Source: an uncultured Draconibacterium sp. (GTDB lineage: Bacteria; Bacteroidota; Bacteroidia; Bacteroidales; Prolixibacteraceae). From it: a stretch of 64,000 bases of DNA. A program made the position numbers and the translations under genes. Within the stretch, counting starts at the first letter, position 1. Every line of letters begins with the position of its first letter. Location: the NCBI RefSeq assembly GCF_913063105.1, contig NZ_CAJXYQ010000002.1, forward strand, positions 186,001-250,000, read 5' to 3'. The notes beneath the pieces were generated by a model. It saw nothing but the letters and a program-made list of their open reading frames with translations. It made no database searches and was not told the DNA's origin. Of the stretch, positions 27,088-36,556 are shown one piece after another.

Positions 27088-29049
27088 ATGCATCTTTTCA
27101 AAAGCTTTTTATTTAAACTTGGTCTGGCCACATTGGTAAATCTTCTTTTTGCAGGGCAAATTGTTTTTGCACAATCCTTTGATTTTCCCGACAGCCTGGA
27201 GGCCGAATTAGCAGCAGCGCAACTTACAAAGCATTTGTCTGAAACAAACGATAGTTTACAAACCATAGATTTACTTTATAATTATTCGGTTTATCTTGAT
27301 GAAAAAGGAGACCTGGAAGGCTCAACATTGTACATGGAAAAGGCACTAAGTACTGCCGTTGCCATTCAGGATAATCGCCAAATTGCGCGTGTTGGCAATT
27401 ACCTGGCCACTAATTATTTAATGCTTGGACAGGTAGACATTTCAATAACTACGTATAACCTGGCACTTAAACACGCCGAGCAAACCAATGATTATTCAGA
27501 AATTGCCAAAATAAGTATGAACCTGGCTGAAAACTATAATTTTATAGGTGACTACAAGAATGCCATAAAGTTTGGCCTTAATTCTTTGAAGATTAAAGAG
27601 TCGGAGCAGGATTGGGAACGTATTTGTTACCATTACATGGCCATGAGTAATATTTTTAAAGAAACCGGCGACCTCGATAAACGGGAAGAATACATCTTGT
27701 TGGCCTACCAGATGAAAGATAAGCATGATTGTTCGGTTCCGAGCGATGTAGCCAAAATATACAATGGTTTGGGAGGGGTGGCACAGCAACGCTCGCAATA
27801 CAAGAAGGCCCTGGCCTATTACGATACTTTAAAAGTGTATTGCGAAGAACACGATTTTGCCCAGGGAATTAATACCGCTTTAACCAACAGCGCATTAATT
27901 TACCAGGAACAGCAGAACTACGAGAAGGCTTTGGATTTAATTCTTGAATCGGAAAAATATGCGCACGAAACCCCTTACGATACCATTTTTGCAGATAATT
28001 GTAAAACGGAACTGTACCGGAGTTTGAATGAGCCGGAAAAAGCACTGGAACTGGCTATGAAAAATTTTAGACGGCATGAACTGGTTTTCTATAGTGCTGA
28101 ACACCTTAAGTGTCTTGAGTTTTTATATGAAATAAATTTTCAATTAAAAAATTATCAGGATGCTTACCGTTGGAACGACTCCTTATGGATTTATCGCGAC
28201 TCTTTAAGTAACCAGGGTGTACGCACTGCCATTGCCGACCTGGAAATGCAATACCAAACCGAAAAAAAAGAACAACAAATTGCCTTGCTTCAGGCAGAAA
28301 ACCGGATTGAGCAACAGAAAAAGTTGGTGTACATTGCTATTTCTTTGGTTTTACTTTTACTGGTTGTAATCGGAACTTTATTGTATTTTAAAAACAAGCG
28401 CGAAAATCAAATTCATCGCCTTGAACTGCGGCAACAATTGCTGCGTTCGCAAATGAATCCGCATTTTTTGTTTAACGCCCTGGGAAGCATCCAGAATTTT
28501 ATGTACAAAAACGAAACTAAAAAAGCGGCCACCTACCTCGGGAATTTTGCCCGCCTAACCCGTTCAATACTCGAACATTCGGCCGAAGAACAGATTATGT
28601 TGTGCGATGAGATTGATTTGTTAAAAAACTATCTAGAGCTGGAAAAAATGCGGGCAAAAGGCGGTTTCAATTATCGCATTCAAATTGCTGATGAAATGGA
28701 TACCGAGTTTGTAAAAATACCTCCAATGTTGATACAACCATTTGTTGAAAATGCCGTAAAACATGGCTTGCGAAATATTAACTACCCCGGCGAGTTATTA
28801 CTTGCCTTTTCCGAAACCGAAGATGAATTGCACGTTACAGTAAAAGATAATGGCCACGGGATTGGCAAAACCACTGGAAAAAAGAACCAGAATAAATCGC
28901 ACCGTTCCATGTCGATGGAAATTTTTAAAGAACGACAAGCCATAATGCTGCGCCGCTATAAAAAGCAAATACAATTTATTGTAAGCGATTTGAGTATGGC
29001 CAGCCCGCGCGAAAAAGGAACAGAAGTTAAACTTACCATACCACTTTAA
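27088..29049 (+). CDS. LytS-like sensor histidine kinase with TPR sensor region
   Basis: A 653-residue kinase. It has a signal peptide (to about residue 29), a periplasmic TPR-like helical region (about 60-390), a coiled stretch, one membrane helix (412-434) and a His_kinase-type domain. Phospho-acceptor His459 lies in QMNPHFLFNALGSIQNF, and the GHKL ATP site includes PPMLIQPFVENAVKHG and VKDNGHGIG. Its partner response regulator starts 2 bases after its stop codon. The signal sensed is unknown; the following envelope genes suggest a cell-surface stress or growth cue. Confidence 0.9.
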   Translation: MHLFKSFLFKLGLATLVNLLFAGQIVFAQSFDFPDSLEAELAAAQLTKHLSETNDSLQTIDLLYNYSVYLDEKGDLEGSTLYMEKALSTAVAIQDNRQIARVGNYLATNYLMLGQVDISITTYNLALKHAEQTNDYSEIAKISMNLAENYNFIGDYKNAIKFGLNSLKIKESEQDWERICYHYMAMSNIFKETGDLDKREEYILLAYQMKDKHDCSVPSDVAKIYNGLGGVAQQRSQYKKALAYYDTLKVYCEEHDFAQGINTALTNSALIYQEQQNYEKALDLILESEKYAHETPYDTIFADNCKTELYRSLNEPEKALELAMKNFRRHELVFYSAEHLKCLEFLYEINFQLKNYQDAYRWNDSLWIYRDSLSNQGVRTAIADLEMQYQTEKKEQQIALLQAENRIEQQKKLVYIAISLVLLLLVVIGTLLYFKNKRENQIHRLELRQQLLRSQMNPHFLFNALGSIQNFMYKNETKKAATYLGNFARLTRSILEHSAEEQIMLCDEIDLLKNYLELEKMRAKGGFNYRIQIADEMDTEFVKIPPMLIQPFVENAVKHGLRNINYPGELLLAFSETEDELHVTVKDNGHGIGKTTGKKNQNKSHRSMSMEIFKERQAIMLRRYKKQIQFIVSDLSMASPREKGTEVKLTIPL

Positions 29050-29051
29050 TT

Positions 29052-29798
29052 ATGATTCGTACAGTAATTATTGAAGACGAAATACATTTGCGGGAAATTA
29101 ACCGCATGTTGCTAACCGAAAATTTTCCGGATGTGGAAATTGTTGGAGAAGCCGGACGTGTTGAAGATGCGGTTGAGTTAATAAAATCAGAAAAACCACA
29201 GCTGGTGTTGTGTGATATTGAGCTGGAAAATGGCAATTGTTTTCAGGTTTTACAAAAATGCCGACCCTATAATTTCAGGCCTGTTTTTATTACCGCTTTT
29301 AATCAGTACGCCATTAAAGCCATTAAATTTAGCGCCATCGATTATATTTTAAAACCGGTAAACGAATTCGAATTTTGCGATGCCATTCAGCGGGCTATCG
29401 ACAGTATGCCTGAAAAGAATTCGCAACAACAAACCGAAAACCTGCTGGCACATGCCAACTACGGTAAAGCTAATAAAAAGGTAGTTTTACGAACTGCCGA
29501 TGCCATGCACCTGGTTGATGTTAATGATATTATTTACTGTAAAAGCGATAACAGCTATACCACCTTTTTTCTCCACGATAAAAAAGAAGTTACCGTTTCA
29601 AAAAGCATAAAAGAGTTTGCCGAACTGTTTAGCGATTATAATTTCCTTCGCCCGCATCAGTCGTTTTTGGTAAACCTAAACGCCATCACAAAAATTGATA
29701 AAACCGATGGTGGTTTTATAATTATGAATAATGGCGCAGAGGTGCCGATATCGTCGCGCCGTAAGCAGCTTATTTTTGAACAGCTCGATAAACTTTAG
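29052..29798 (+). CDS. LytTR-type response regulator
   Basis: A 248-residue two-component regulator. The receiver domain (1-120) has the acidic pair at IIEDE and phospho-acceptor Asp55 in LVLCDIELENG, plus the conserved Lys in DYILKPVNEFEF. The LytTR DNA-binding domain (about 145-248) shows VDVNDIIYCKSDNSYTTFF and LRPHQSFLVNLNAITKID. It is the cognate regulator of the kinase just upstream (2-base gap). Confidence 0.93.
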   Translation: MIRTVIIEDEIHLREINRMLLTENFPDVEIVGEAGRVEDAVELIKSEKPQLVLCDIELENGNCFQVLQKCRPYNFRPVFITAFNQYAIKAIKFSAIDYILKPVNEFEFCDAIQRAIDSMPEKNSQQQTENLLAHANYGKANKKVVLRTADAMHLVDVNDIIYCKSDNSYTTFFLHDKKEVTVSKSIKEFAELFSDYNFLRPHQSFLVNLNAITKIDKTDGGFIIMNNGAEVPISSRRKQLIFEQLDKL

Positions 29799-29910
29799 TC
29801 TAACCGTTCATTTCTTACACGCTTTCAAATCCACAACTGGCGTTTTCAAATTCGTTACAAAAATGTTTTGTTGATTGTGTTTTCTTGCACTTGTTAAATA
29901 CAAAACAACA

Positions 29911-30264
29911 ATGCAAAAACACGATTCCAGATTGGTTCTATCTTCTTCAGACTATTTCTACTTATTTGAAAAAGAAGATATTGTATTTTGCGAAGAGCTT
30001 GATGACCAAACCACAATAAACCTGCAAAACGGACAACAATTTAGAGTAGCTTTTTCGCTTGACGAACTAAAACAGAAAATAAATCGTACCGACTTTTTCC
30101 AACCTCAAAGTAATTGTTTGGTAAACGCACAATACGTAAGCCGCGTGCAGCAAATTGCAGGTATTGAGGTTTTATTAAAAAATGGTCGTGTAATTCGGGT
30201 AAGCCCTAAACTGGCAAAGGAGGTGTTGCAGTTTTTCGAGAAATTTACACGAATTCAAATCTAA
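29911..30264 (+). CDS. Stand-alone LytTR DNA-binding protein
   Basis: A 117-residue protein consisting almost only of a LytTR domain: YFYLFEKEDIVFCEELDDQTTINLQ, then FFQPQSNCLVNAQYVSRVQQIAG, the usual strand-helix pattern with the R/FxxP-S-x-LVN core. There is no receiver domain. An ATG 12 codons upstream would add a hydrophobic, unconserved stretch, so 29911 is preferred. Its position right after a LytSR pair suggests a modulator or second output for the same signal (inference). Confidence 0.8.
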   Translation: MQKHDSRLVLSSSDYFYLFEKEDIVFCEELDDQTTINLQNGQQFRVAFSLDELKQKINRTDFFQPQSNCLVNAQYVSRVQQIAGIEVLLKNGRVIRVSPKLAKEVLQFFEKFTRIQI

Positions 30265-30347
30265 ATTCTACACATTCATATTAACCCCCAAACACACCAA
30301 CTGCTTAACGTAATTTTAATCAACAAAAACACTAAAATCATTCTACC

Positions 30348-31919
30348 ATGAAAAAAAGCTTTTCACTTCTTGCAATTTTTACCTTGTGCTTTGTACTTGT
30401 AGGCCAGGCCCAGGTTAAAGATGTTGAAAAAGAAGCCAAACGACAAGGTACCAACCGAATTAACAGGAAAATTGATAAAGGAATTGACTCGGGCTTTGAT
30501 GCCATTGAAGACGGCATTGGGAGTTTATTTGGAAAAAAGAAAAAGAAGAACCAGGGAAGTGTTCAACAGGTTGAGACCAGTATGCAAAATACAAGTGGAG
30601 GTTCGAATGTGGGCTCCGGAATTTCCATAGCCGGAAAAGATCCGGAAGCTGTGTTTAACCAATACGGCATGTTTCCACCTGACGGGGCAACTGATGTGCC
30701 AATTCCGGTTACCCTAAAATGGACACCAATGAATGGCAACGGTTTTAAAGCAGCCAGCTACGAACTGTATCTGGAAGAAGGCCAAACCAACCCAATGCAA
30801 ATGTTGGGATCGAGACGAAGTAATACCATTGAATGCAAGGATTTAAAGCCTAACACAACTTATAGTTGGAGTTTTAAAGGACAGGCAGCTAATGGTCAAT
30901 ATATGCCCGGAGGCGGTGGAACTTTTACAACCGGCGACGCTGGCCCCATCAGAATGGATGTGCAGTGGAGTAAGTTTGATTTTGTGCCCGGCGATGAAGT
31001 AATTTTTTCCGATGGTCCTGATATAATGGAAGAAAATGGAGAATTCCCCAGTCGTTGGGATTTAGTTCAGGGACAAGTGGAAATTGCCAATGTTAATGGT
31101 GAAAATGTAATAATGTTTTTAGATGGCGGCGAAATAATTCCATACCTCGAAAATGCAAACGAAGATTATTTACCGGATGTTTTTACAATAGAATTTGATT
31201 ATTACACGCCGAAAAATGGAAACAGGCTCTCTATTTACTTAACCGATCGAAAAAATAATCCTCAAAGTGAGTCTCAGGAGTTTGAAATTACCCCAATACG
31301 GGTTAGCACCCCTTCAAATGGTTATATCGAGCATCCTGAAAGGGATTATACTTATTGTGAGAACGGCTGCTGGACCCATGTGTCGCTTGCCTTTACTAAA
31401 GGTAAATTAAAGGTATATTTAGATGATACTCGTTTGGTAAATATTCCACGCTATACCGAAAATCCCACCGGTTTTACATTCTACCCTTATTTTGCCGATG
31501 CTTCGGAGCAAAAGGCATTTTATGCCAAAAATTTCCGCATTGCCAAAGGTGGTGTAAAATACTACGACAGGGTAATGACTGAAGGAAAAATTATTTGTAA
31601 CGGCATCCGTTTCGACGTAAATAAAGCCACACTAAAACCTGAAAGTATGGGGCCAATCAACAAAATTTACGAGTTAATGAGCAAGCAGCCCGACCTTAAA
31701 TTTAGCGTTGAAGGTCACACCGATGCCGATGGCGACGATGCCAAAAACCAAACCCTTTCGGAACAACGTGCAAAAGCAGTGGCCGATAAGTTAGTTGAAA
31801 TGGGAATTTCAGCCGACCGTTTAGCCAGCAAAGGTTTGGGCGAAAGCGTACCGATTGATAATAACAATTCTCCCGAAGGAAAAGCTAATAACAGGCGAGT
31901 GGAGTTTGTAAAATTCTAA
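30348..31919 (+). CDS. OmpA-family envelope protein
   Basis: A 523-residue exported protein with a signal peptide (MKKSFSLLAIFTLCFVLVGQAQ). A basic, lysine-rich region follows (about 25-70), then a fibronectin-III-like part (about 100-200, PDGATDVPIPVTLKW and LKPNTTYSWSFKG), a concanavalin/LamG-like region (about 230-400) and a C-terminal OmpA peptidoglycan-binding domain (about 415-523). The latter contains FDVNKATLKPES, VEGHTDADGD and LSEQRAKAVADKLVEMGI. It probably ties the outer membrane to the cell wall. It may be a target of the preceding LytTR system, by position only. Confidence 0.88.
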   Translation: MKKSFSLLAIFTLCFVLVGQAQVKDVEKEAKRQGTNRINRKIDKGIDSGFDAIEDGIGSLFGKKKKKNQGSVQQVETSMQNTSGGSNVGSGISIAGKDPEAVFNQYGMFPPDGATDVPIPVTLKWTPMNGNGFKAASYELYLEEGQTNPMQMLGSRRSNTIECKDLKPNTTYSWSFKGQAANGQYMPGGGGTFTTGDAGPIRMDVQWSKFDFVPGDEVIFSDGPDIMEENGEFPSRWDLVQGQVEIANVNGENVIMFLDGGEIIPYLENANEDYLPDVFTIEFDYYTPKNGNRLSIYLTDRKNNPQSESQEFEITPIRVSTPSNGYIEHPERDYTYCENGCWTHVSLAFTKGKLKVYLDDTRLVNIPRYTENPTGFTFYPYFADASEQKAFYAKNFRIAKGGVKYYDRVMTEGKIICNGIRFDVNKATLKPESMGPINKIYELMSKQPDLKFSVEGHTDADGDDAKNQTLSEQRAKAVADKLVEMGISADRLASKGLGESVPIDNNNSPEGKANNRRVEFVKF

Positions 31920-31964
31920 ACCCCGAATTCGTCGTAATCATTATGAAAAATAAAAACTAAAATT

Positions 31965-32312
31965 ATGAATTGGTATTTAAAAGTATTAAAACAGTACGCC
32001 GACTTTAATGGACGTGCCAGAAGAAAAGAGTACTGGATGTTTGTTCTTTTTAACATGATTTTTGGAATGATAGCAGGAGCTGCAGATGCCGCCCTGGGAA
32101 CCTGGGGCGCCCTTAGCGGATTATATGGTTTGGCCATGTTAATTCCGGGAATAGCTGTTGGTGTAAGACGTTTACACGATACAGGCAAAAGCGGCTGGAT
32201 GTTGTTGGTTGCTTTTATTCCGGTAATTGGATTTATCTGGCTGCTGATTTTGCTGGTGTCCGATAGTGCCCCCGGAAACAACGTGTACGGAGAGAATCCA
32301 AAATATCAATAG
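31965..32312 (+). CDS. DUF805 membrane protein
   Basis: A 115-residue inner-membrane protein with about three to four hydrophobic helices. The start NWYLKVLKQYADFNGRARRKEYW and the segment VGVRRLHDTGKSGWMLL are the DUF805 signatures. The family's function is unknown. It lies 45 bases after the OmpA-like gene and 9 before the next, so it is probably co-transcribed. Confidence 0.85.
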   Translation: MNWYLKVLKQYADFNGRARRKEYWMFVLFNMIFGMIAGAADAALGTWGALSGLYGLAMLIPGIAVGVRRLHDTGKSGWMLLVAFIPVIGFIWLLILLVSDSAPGNNVYGENPKYQ

Positions 32313-32321
32313 TGTTGTGTT

Positions 32322-32813
32322 ATGAGAAAAAGACAATCACCGCTAGGTACGTTAATTTTTGCTGTAATATTTTTTACGGCTGGTCTTATGGCCTACCAGC
32401 ACTTAACAAAACCTATTGCCGAGGAAGCCGAAGCTAGCAAAGGCTGGCCATCTGTTGATGGAATAATTACGCTTTCAGAAATGAATAAAACCCGCAACAG
32501 CGATGGTAATGACATGTATTCGGCCGCAGTTGCCTACAGCTATTCGGTTAACGGAAAAGCATACAGCTGTTCCGGAATTCGCGTTGTTGATGGTTCTACC
32601 AGCTCAAAAACCAGCGTAAAAAAGCAATTACGTAAATATTTTAAAGGAAAGAATGTGAAAGTATTTTACGATCCTGAATTTCCGGAAACCGCAGTGCTTG
32701 AGCAGGGAACAGGTTTTCTTTTTGGCATGTTGCTGAAACTGCCACTCCTTTTTTGCCTTGTTTCGGTGCTCATGGTTTTGGGCTTGTTTAAACGTTTGTT
32801 ATTCGGAAGATAA
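32322..32813 (+). CDS. DUF3592-like membrane protein
   Basis: A 163-residue protein with a hydrophobic helix near each end (about 10-27 and 130-155) and a polar beta-rich middle. The middle pattern, GWPSVDGIITLSE followed by YSAAVAYSYSVNGKAYSC and NVKVFYDPEFPETAVLEQG, matches the DUF3592 layout. The role is unknown. Confidence 0.7.
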   Translation: MRKRQSPLGTLIFAVIFFTAGLMAYQHLTKPIAEEAEASKGWPSVDGIITLSEMNKTRNSDGNDMYSAAVAYSYSVNGKAYSCSGIRVVDGSTSSKTSVKKQLRKYFKGKNVKVFYDPEFPETAVLEQGTGFLFGMLLKLPLLFCLVSVLMVLGLFKRLLFGR

Positions 32814-32917
32814 AAGAATCAATCAAAAAAAAATAGGAAGGCATTTAGCAAAAGTGCGAAATTTTTACCTCCATACTTTTCGCATTCTGCCCGGTGCCCC
32901 AAACAAAAATTAGAAGA

Positions 32918-33688
32918 ATGAATTCACACGAAGTAGATTACAAAATTGGCGGACACGACATTCAATACGTTGAAATTGAACTTGATCCGCAGGAAACAGT
33001 AATAGCCGAAGCCGGCGCCATGCTGTACATGAAAGAGGGTATTGATTTTCAGACCAAAATGGGCGATGGTTCAGAACCCGACAAAGGCGTTTTCGGGAAA
33101 TTATTGTCGGCAGCCTCGCGCAAAATTGCCGGCGAGTCGATTTTTATTACCCATTTTACCCACCGCGGAGTGGGCAAGGGACATGTGGCTTTTGCCGCGC
33201 CATATCCCGGTACCATTGTGCCCATAGAGTTAAATGAGCTGGGTGGATCGGTAATCGTACAACGCGATGCTTTTTTGTGTGCTGCTTTAGGTACCAAAAT
33301 AAGTATGCACTTTAACCGTAAACTGGGCGCCGGTTTTTTTGGCGGCGAAGGTTTTATTCTGCAAAAACTTCAGGGCGATGGGCGTGCCTTTATTCATGCC
33401 GGCGGAACACTTATTGAACACGAACTAAACAACGAAACCCTGCGCGTAGATACGGGCTGTGTTGTAGGTTTCCAGGAAGGAATTGACTTTAGCATTGAAA
33501 AAGCCGGTGGCATGAAATCGATGATTTTTGGTGGTGAAGGCTTGTTTTTGGCAACCCTGCGCGGAACCGGAAAAGTGTGGTTGCAATCCATGCCTATCAG
33601 CAAACTTATTGAACAGCTGTCGCCCGGAAGCGCAAACGCCGGTAAGGAACAACGTGGTGGCTTACTTGAAAACCTGTTGGAAGGATAA
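32918..33688 (+). CDS. AIM24 / TIGR00266-family protein
   Basis: A 256-residue cytoplasmic beta-rich protein of the TIGR00266 (AIM24-like) family. Marks are AEAGAMLYM near the start, repeated glycine-rich turns ([19 protein letters not shown], and [15 protein letters not shown] late) and [11 protein letters not shown]. The function in bacteria is not established. A GTG 8 codons upstream (32894) could also serve as start, but the ATG at 32918 is closer to the family's usual N-terminus. Confidence 0.85.
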   Translation: MNSHEVDYKIGGHDIQYVEIELDPQETVIAEAGAMLYMKEGIDFQTKMGDGSEPDKGVFGKLLSAASRKIAGESIFITHFTHRGVGKGHVAFAAPYPGTIVPIELNELGGSVIVQRDAFLCAALGTKISMHFNRKLGAGFFGGEGFILQKLQGDGRAFIHAGGTLIEHELNNETLRVDTGCVVGFQEGIDFSIEKAGGMKSMIFGGEGLFLATLRGTGKVWLQSMPISKLIEQLSPGSANAGKEQRGGLLENLLEG

Positions 33689-33788
33689 TCAGTTCAGAAA
33701 ATAACAAAATTAGCAGGGCTCGATTTAATAAAGGGCTAAGCTGCAATTATTTAACAAAACATAATTATTAATCTTTAAATTTTATTAA

Positions 33789-34304
33789 ATGAAAACTCTT
33801 TTAAAAACACTTGTTTTTTCAGTACTTTTTTTTGTGGCGGCTCAGTCACAGGCACAAATTAGTGTAGGTGGCGGATTATGGTATGGCAGCGATATCAATT
33901 CAATTGGAATTAGTGTTAACGGCAAGTACGACTTTAACGAGAAATGGGCAGCAGCACCTGCGTTTACCTATTTTCTTGAAAAAGATTATGTGAAGTGGTC
34001 GGCATTGGATTTGGACGCCAATTACAATATTACCGAGTTGGAAAACATTGGTTCGTTGTACGCCATTGGTGGTTTGGGTATCACTTTCTGGAGTGTTGAT
34101 TTCGACGGAGGCACCATCGATATGGGGGAATTTGGTTCCTATGACCTGGGTGTGGATGCTTCTGGCTCTGATGTTGGGGTAAATCTTGGGGTTGGACTTA
34201 ATATTGCAGCATCAGAAAAATTTGCCATTGCCCCCGAAATAAAATATACCATAAGCGATGGAAGCTACCTGCGAATTGGGGCTAAAATTTTATTTGGTTT
34301 GTAG
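33789..34304 (+). CDS. Small outer-membrane beta-barrel protein
   Basis: A 171-residue exported protein with a signal peptide (MKTLLKTLVFSVLFFVAAQSQA). About eight amphipathic strands follow, such as ISVGGGLWYGSD, WAAAPAFTYFLE and SYLRIGAKILFGL, and it ends in a hydrophobic strand. This fits the OmpW/OmpX-like 8-stranded porin fold common in Bacteroidota. The role is unknown. Confidence 0.7.
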   Translation: MKTLLKTLVFSVLFFVAAQSQAQISVGGGLWYGSDINSIGISVNGKYDFNEKWAAAPAFTYFLEKDYVKWSALDLDANYNITELENIGSLYAIGGLGITFWSVDFDGGTIDMGEFGSYDLGVDASGSDVGVNLGVGLNIAASEKFAIAPEIKYTISDGSYLRIGAKILFGL

Positions 34305-34322
34305 AAACTCAGCAAAATATTT

Positions 34323-34354
34323 GAAGAGAGTCAATGCTTAGGCATACTCTCTTC
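34323..34354 (+). other. Hairpin after the small barrel gene
   Basis: GAAGAGAGT (34323-34331) pairs perfectly with ACTCTCTTC (34346-34354). An inner ATGC/GCAT (34334-34337, 34342-34345) extends the stem past a 2-base bulge. It is followed by CACCCCC, not a T-run, so it is at best a weak terminator or an mRNA-stability element. Confidence 0.45.
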
Positions 34355-34402
34355 ACCCCCTTTGCATGCAAAAATATGTTGGCATTCACCTATTTTCTAG
34401 CC

Positions 34403-35317
34403 ATGAAAAAAATACAGCTTTTGCTTTTTATTCTTTTTTGCTCTACCCTCCTAAAGGCCCAAAAAATTGAGCCGATACTTTGTGTTGAAAACTGTGGAGC
34501 AGCGGTTTTAATAAACAACGAGCCAATTATGGCTCTTGTTGAATACCGCGATGAGAAACCTAAAATGACTTTTTTTAACCTCAAAAAAAAGAAAGTAATG
34601 CAACGTTTTAATTGCATACTTCCTGAAAATAAGATTGCACACATTATACCTTGCGACGATGGAATGTTATACCTGATTACCCAAAAAGAAAACAACGAGC
34701 AGGGGCCTCCGTTTTTTGATGCCATTTACGGTTTTAATTACAAGACCGACCAGTTAAAGCTTTATTACAAAGAAGAGGCAGAGGTCTATCTTCCCCGCTC
34801 GGCCAATGCTGTGCACACAAAACTGGTGCTTTACCGCGGAACATTCTCAAAACAACCATTAATATTTAATACCGAAACCCTGGCCTTTGAGCCATTTTCG
34901 GACGACGAATCGCTGCGAATGTTGTTTTCTACTGATGACGGCGATAAGTATATCGTATTTAAAACAACCGAGTATCGTGCCGATGATACAGTTCCTGTTT
35001 ATGTAATGAAAAAAGATGGGACGATGAGTGAAACAGTTGGAATTTACGACTCCAGGATGACACTCTCGACCAATGAAGAAGAGAATCGACTGCCCGGAGT
35101 TACCATTACCAATCCCCAGTACAATTGGGTGATTCAGGCCTTTAATTGCAGTGGTCTTCCCTTAAGCGGTTTTGGTATTGCAACCCGTCCGGGTCTGGCA
35201 AAAATCTATAATCAATTCGCCAATCTTTACGATATTTCGGAACTTACCAGCGCCACAGGCAGCTTTGTAATTGCCAAAGCTAAAACAACCCTTTTTGTTT
35301 ATGCTATTCAAAAATAA
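34403..35317 (+). CDS. Exported protein of unknown function
   Basis: I do not recognise a family. It is a 304-residue protein with a signal peptide (MKKIQLLLFILFCSTLLKAQ). The mature part is beta-rich and may form a propeller-like repeat, with recurring strands such as PMALVEYRDEKPKMTFFN and DDGMLYLITQKE. An ATG 23 codons upstream (34334) overlaps the hairpin region and gives a poor signal peptide, so 34403 is preferred. It is followed 26 bases later by another exported protein. Confidence 0.6.
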   Translation: MKKIQLLLFILFCSTLLKAQKIEPILCVENCGAAVLINNEPIMALVEYRDEKPKMTFFNLKKKKVMQRFNCILPENKIAHIIPCDDGMLYLITQKENNEQGPPFFDAIYGFNYKTDQLKLYYKEEAEVYLPRSANAVHTKLVLYRGTFSKQPLIFNTETLAFEPFSDDESLRMLFSTDDGDKYIVFKTTEYRADDTVPVYVMKKDGTMSETVGIYDSRMTLSTNEEENRLPGVTITNPQYNWVIQAFNCSGLPLSGFGIATRPGLAKIYNQFANLYDISELTSATGSFVIAKAKTTLFVYAIQK

Positions 35318-35343
35318 TCATATAATTAATAGTAAAACTACTC

Positions 35344-36396
35344 ATGATGAAAAATGTATTATTAATTGTTTTGGCCTTTATTTGCCTTAATGGTAGCGGG
35401 CAGGAAGCAAAAAAGTACCTGGTAAAATCAGGGTACCTAAAACTTGAACTTAGTGGAAATACCACCGGAACAAAAGAATTATGGTGGGATGATTACGGTC
35501 AGAAATCGTGTGAGCTGGAAAACTCCACCACCACAACAAAAATGTTTGGTATGAAAAATACCGAAAAAAAGCATATGCTGACCATTTTGGTAAAAGACAG
35601 GTTTTGGACTGTTGATTACGAAGATGGTACTGCAGCAAAAGGTATTTTACCTTATTACAACGATGCGCAGGAGTCTGCCGGAAGCATGACAGAGCAGGAA
35701 CAGCAGGAGTTTGCAGATGAAATGCTAAACCAGTTGGGCGGAAAACGTTTGGCAACCGAAGAGTTGAACGGATATAAATGTGATGTTATTAAGCTTATGG
35801 GGGCAAAATCGTGGATATATAAAGGAATTAATTTGAAAACAGAAGCCAAAGTGCTGGGGATTGAGACCAATGAAATGTTTACGGCCTTTAAGCCCAACAG
35901 CAGTGTGCCGGCTTCTAAATTTACTCCTCCCACCGATGTAGAGTTCGAAGACATGAACCAGACAGCAAATGGTTTTATGGGGGCTTTTGCCGAGATGGAC
36001 GATTTTGAAGAAGAGGACGAGGATGAAATAGTTCCGGTTGACTACTCGTACGTGAAGTTTAAAGAAACGGTAGAGGCGTGTAAAATAGAAGGTTATACCT
36101 GCGCACGAACAAGCAATGTGGAAGGTATTTTTACAGCCGCTTTTATGAATGGTCAAAACATATTAATGGTAATGCTGCAACACGAGGATAATATAGAAGA
36201 AAACAATCCGGAACTGTTAAGTTTTCAGCCGTTTAAACATAGGGGGCATACCTGCCGCTACGGAAGTATAGAAGAAGAAAGCGGGTCGGCATTGTTGGTT
36301 GAATATCCTTCGGATGATATGAACCTGATGCTGGTAGCCATACCTGAAAAGAATAAAGAAGAATTGCTGCAAATAGAAAAAAAACTTCAGTTTTAA
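35344..36396 (+). CDS. Exported protein of unknown function with acidic linker
   Basis: A 350-residue protein with a signal peptide (MMKNVLLIVLAFICLNGSG). The first part (about 25-200) resembles bacteroidete periplasmic proteins of the DUF4412 kind: YLVKSGYLKLELSGN, then LNGYKCDVIKLMG and WIYKGINLKTEAKVLG. A very acidic linker (DDFEEEDEDEI, about 220-230) leads to a second globular part. The function is unknown. A terminator follows. Confidence 0.6.
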   Translation: MMKNVLLIVLAFICLNGSGQEAKKYLVKSGYLKLELSGNTTGTKELWWDDYGQKSCELENSTTTTKMFGMKNTEKKHMLTILVKDRFWTVDYEDGTAAKGILPYYNDAQESAGSMTEQEQQEFADEMLNQLGGKRLATEELNGYKCDVIKLMGAKSWIYKGINLKTEAKVLGIETNEMFTAFKPNSSVPASKFTPPTDVEFEDMNQTANGFMGAFAEMDDFEEEDEDEIVPVDYSYVKFKETVEACKIEGYTCARTSNVEGIFTAAFMNGQNILMVMLQHEDNIEENNPELLSFQPFKHRGHTCRYGSIEEESGSALLVEYPSDDMNLMLVAIPEKNKEELLQIEKKLQF

Positions 36397-36418
36397 GCAC
36401 TGAAGCTGGTAGATTGAT

Positions 36419-36459
36419 TCCCTTGCCCGACTCCGATGAGAGACGGGTAGGGGATTTTT
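36419..36459 (+). terminator. Terminator of the 34403-36396 genes
   Basis: An 11-bp stem with two wobbles, TCCCTTGCCCG (36419-36429) with CGGGTAGGGGA (36444-36454), is followed by five T. Confidence 0.75.
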
Positions 36460-36497
36460 GTTTTCATTTTAGTAATGTTATGCCAACAATTTTGTTT

Positions 36498-36505
36498 TAC
36501 CTTTG
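36498..36505 (+). promoter_or_regulatory. Candidate -7 box of the DUF3078 gene
   Basis: TACCTTTG matches TAnnTTTG exactly, 51 bases before the start codon. No -33 TTG is found at 19-21 bases. Confidence 0.45.
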
Positions 36506-36556
36506 TTTACTTAACATTAGTTAAAAATAGATTGCGTTAACAAACAAAAAACAAAC

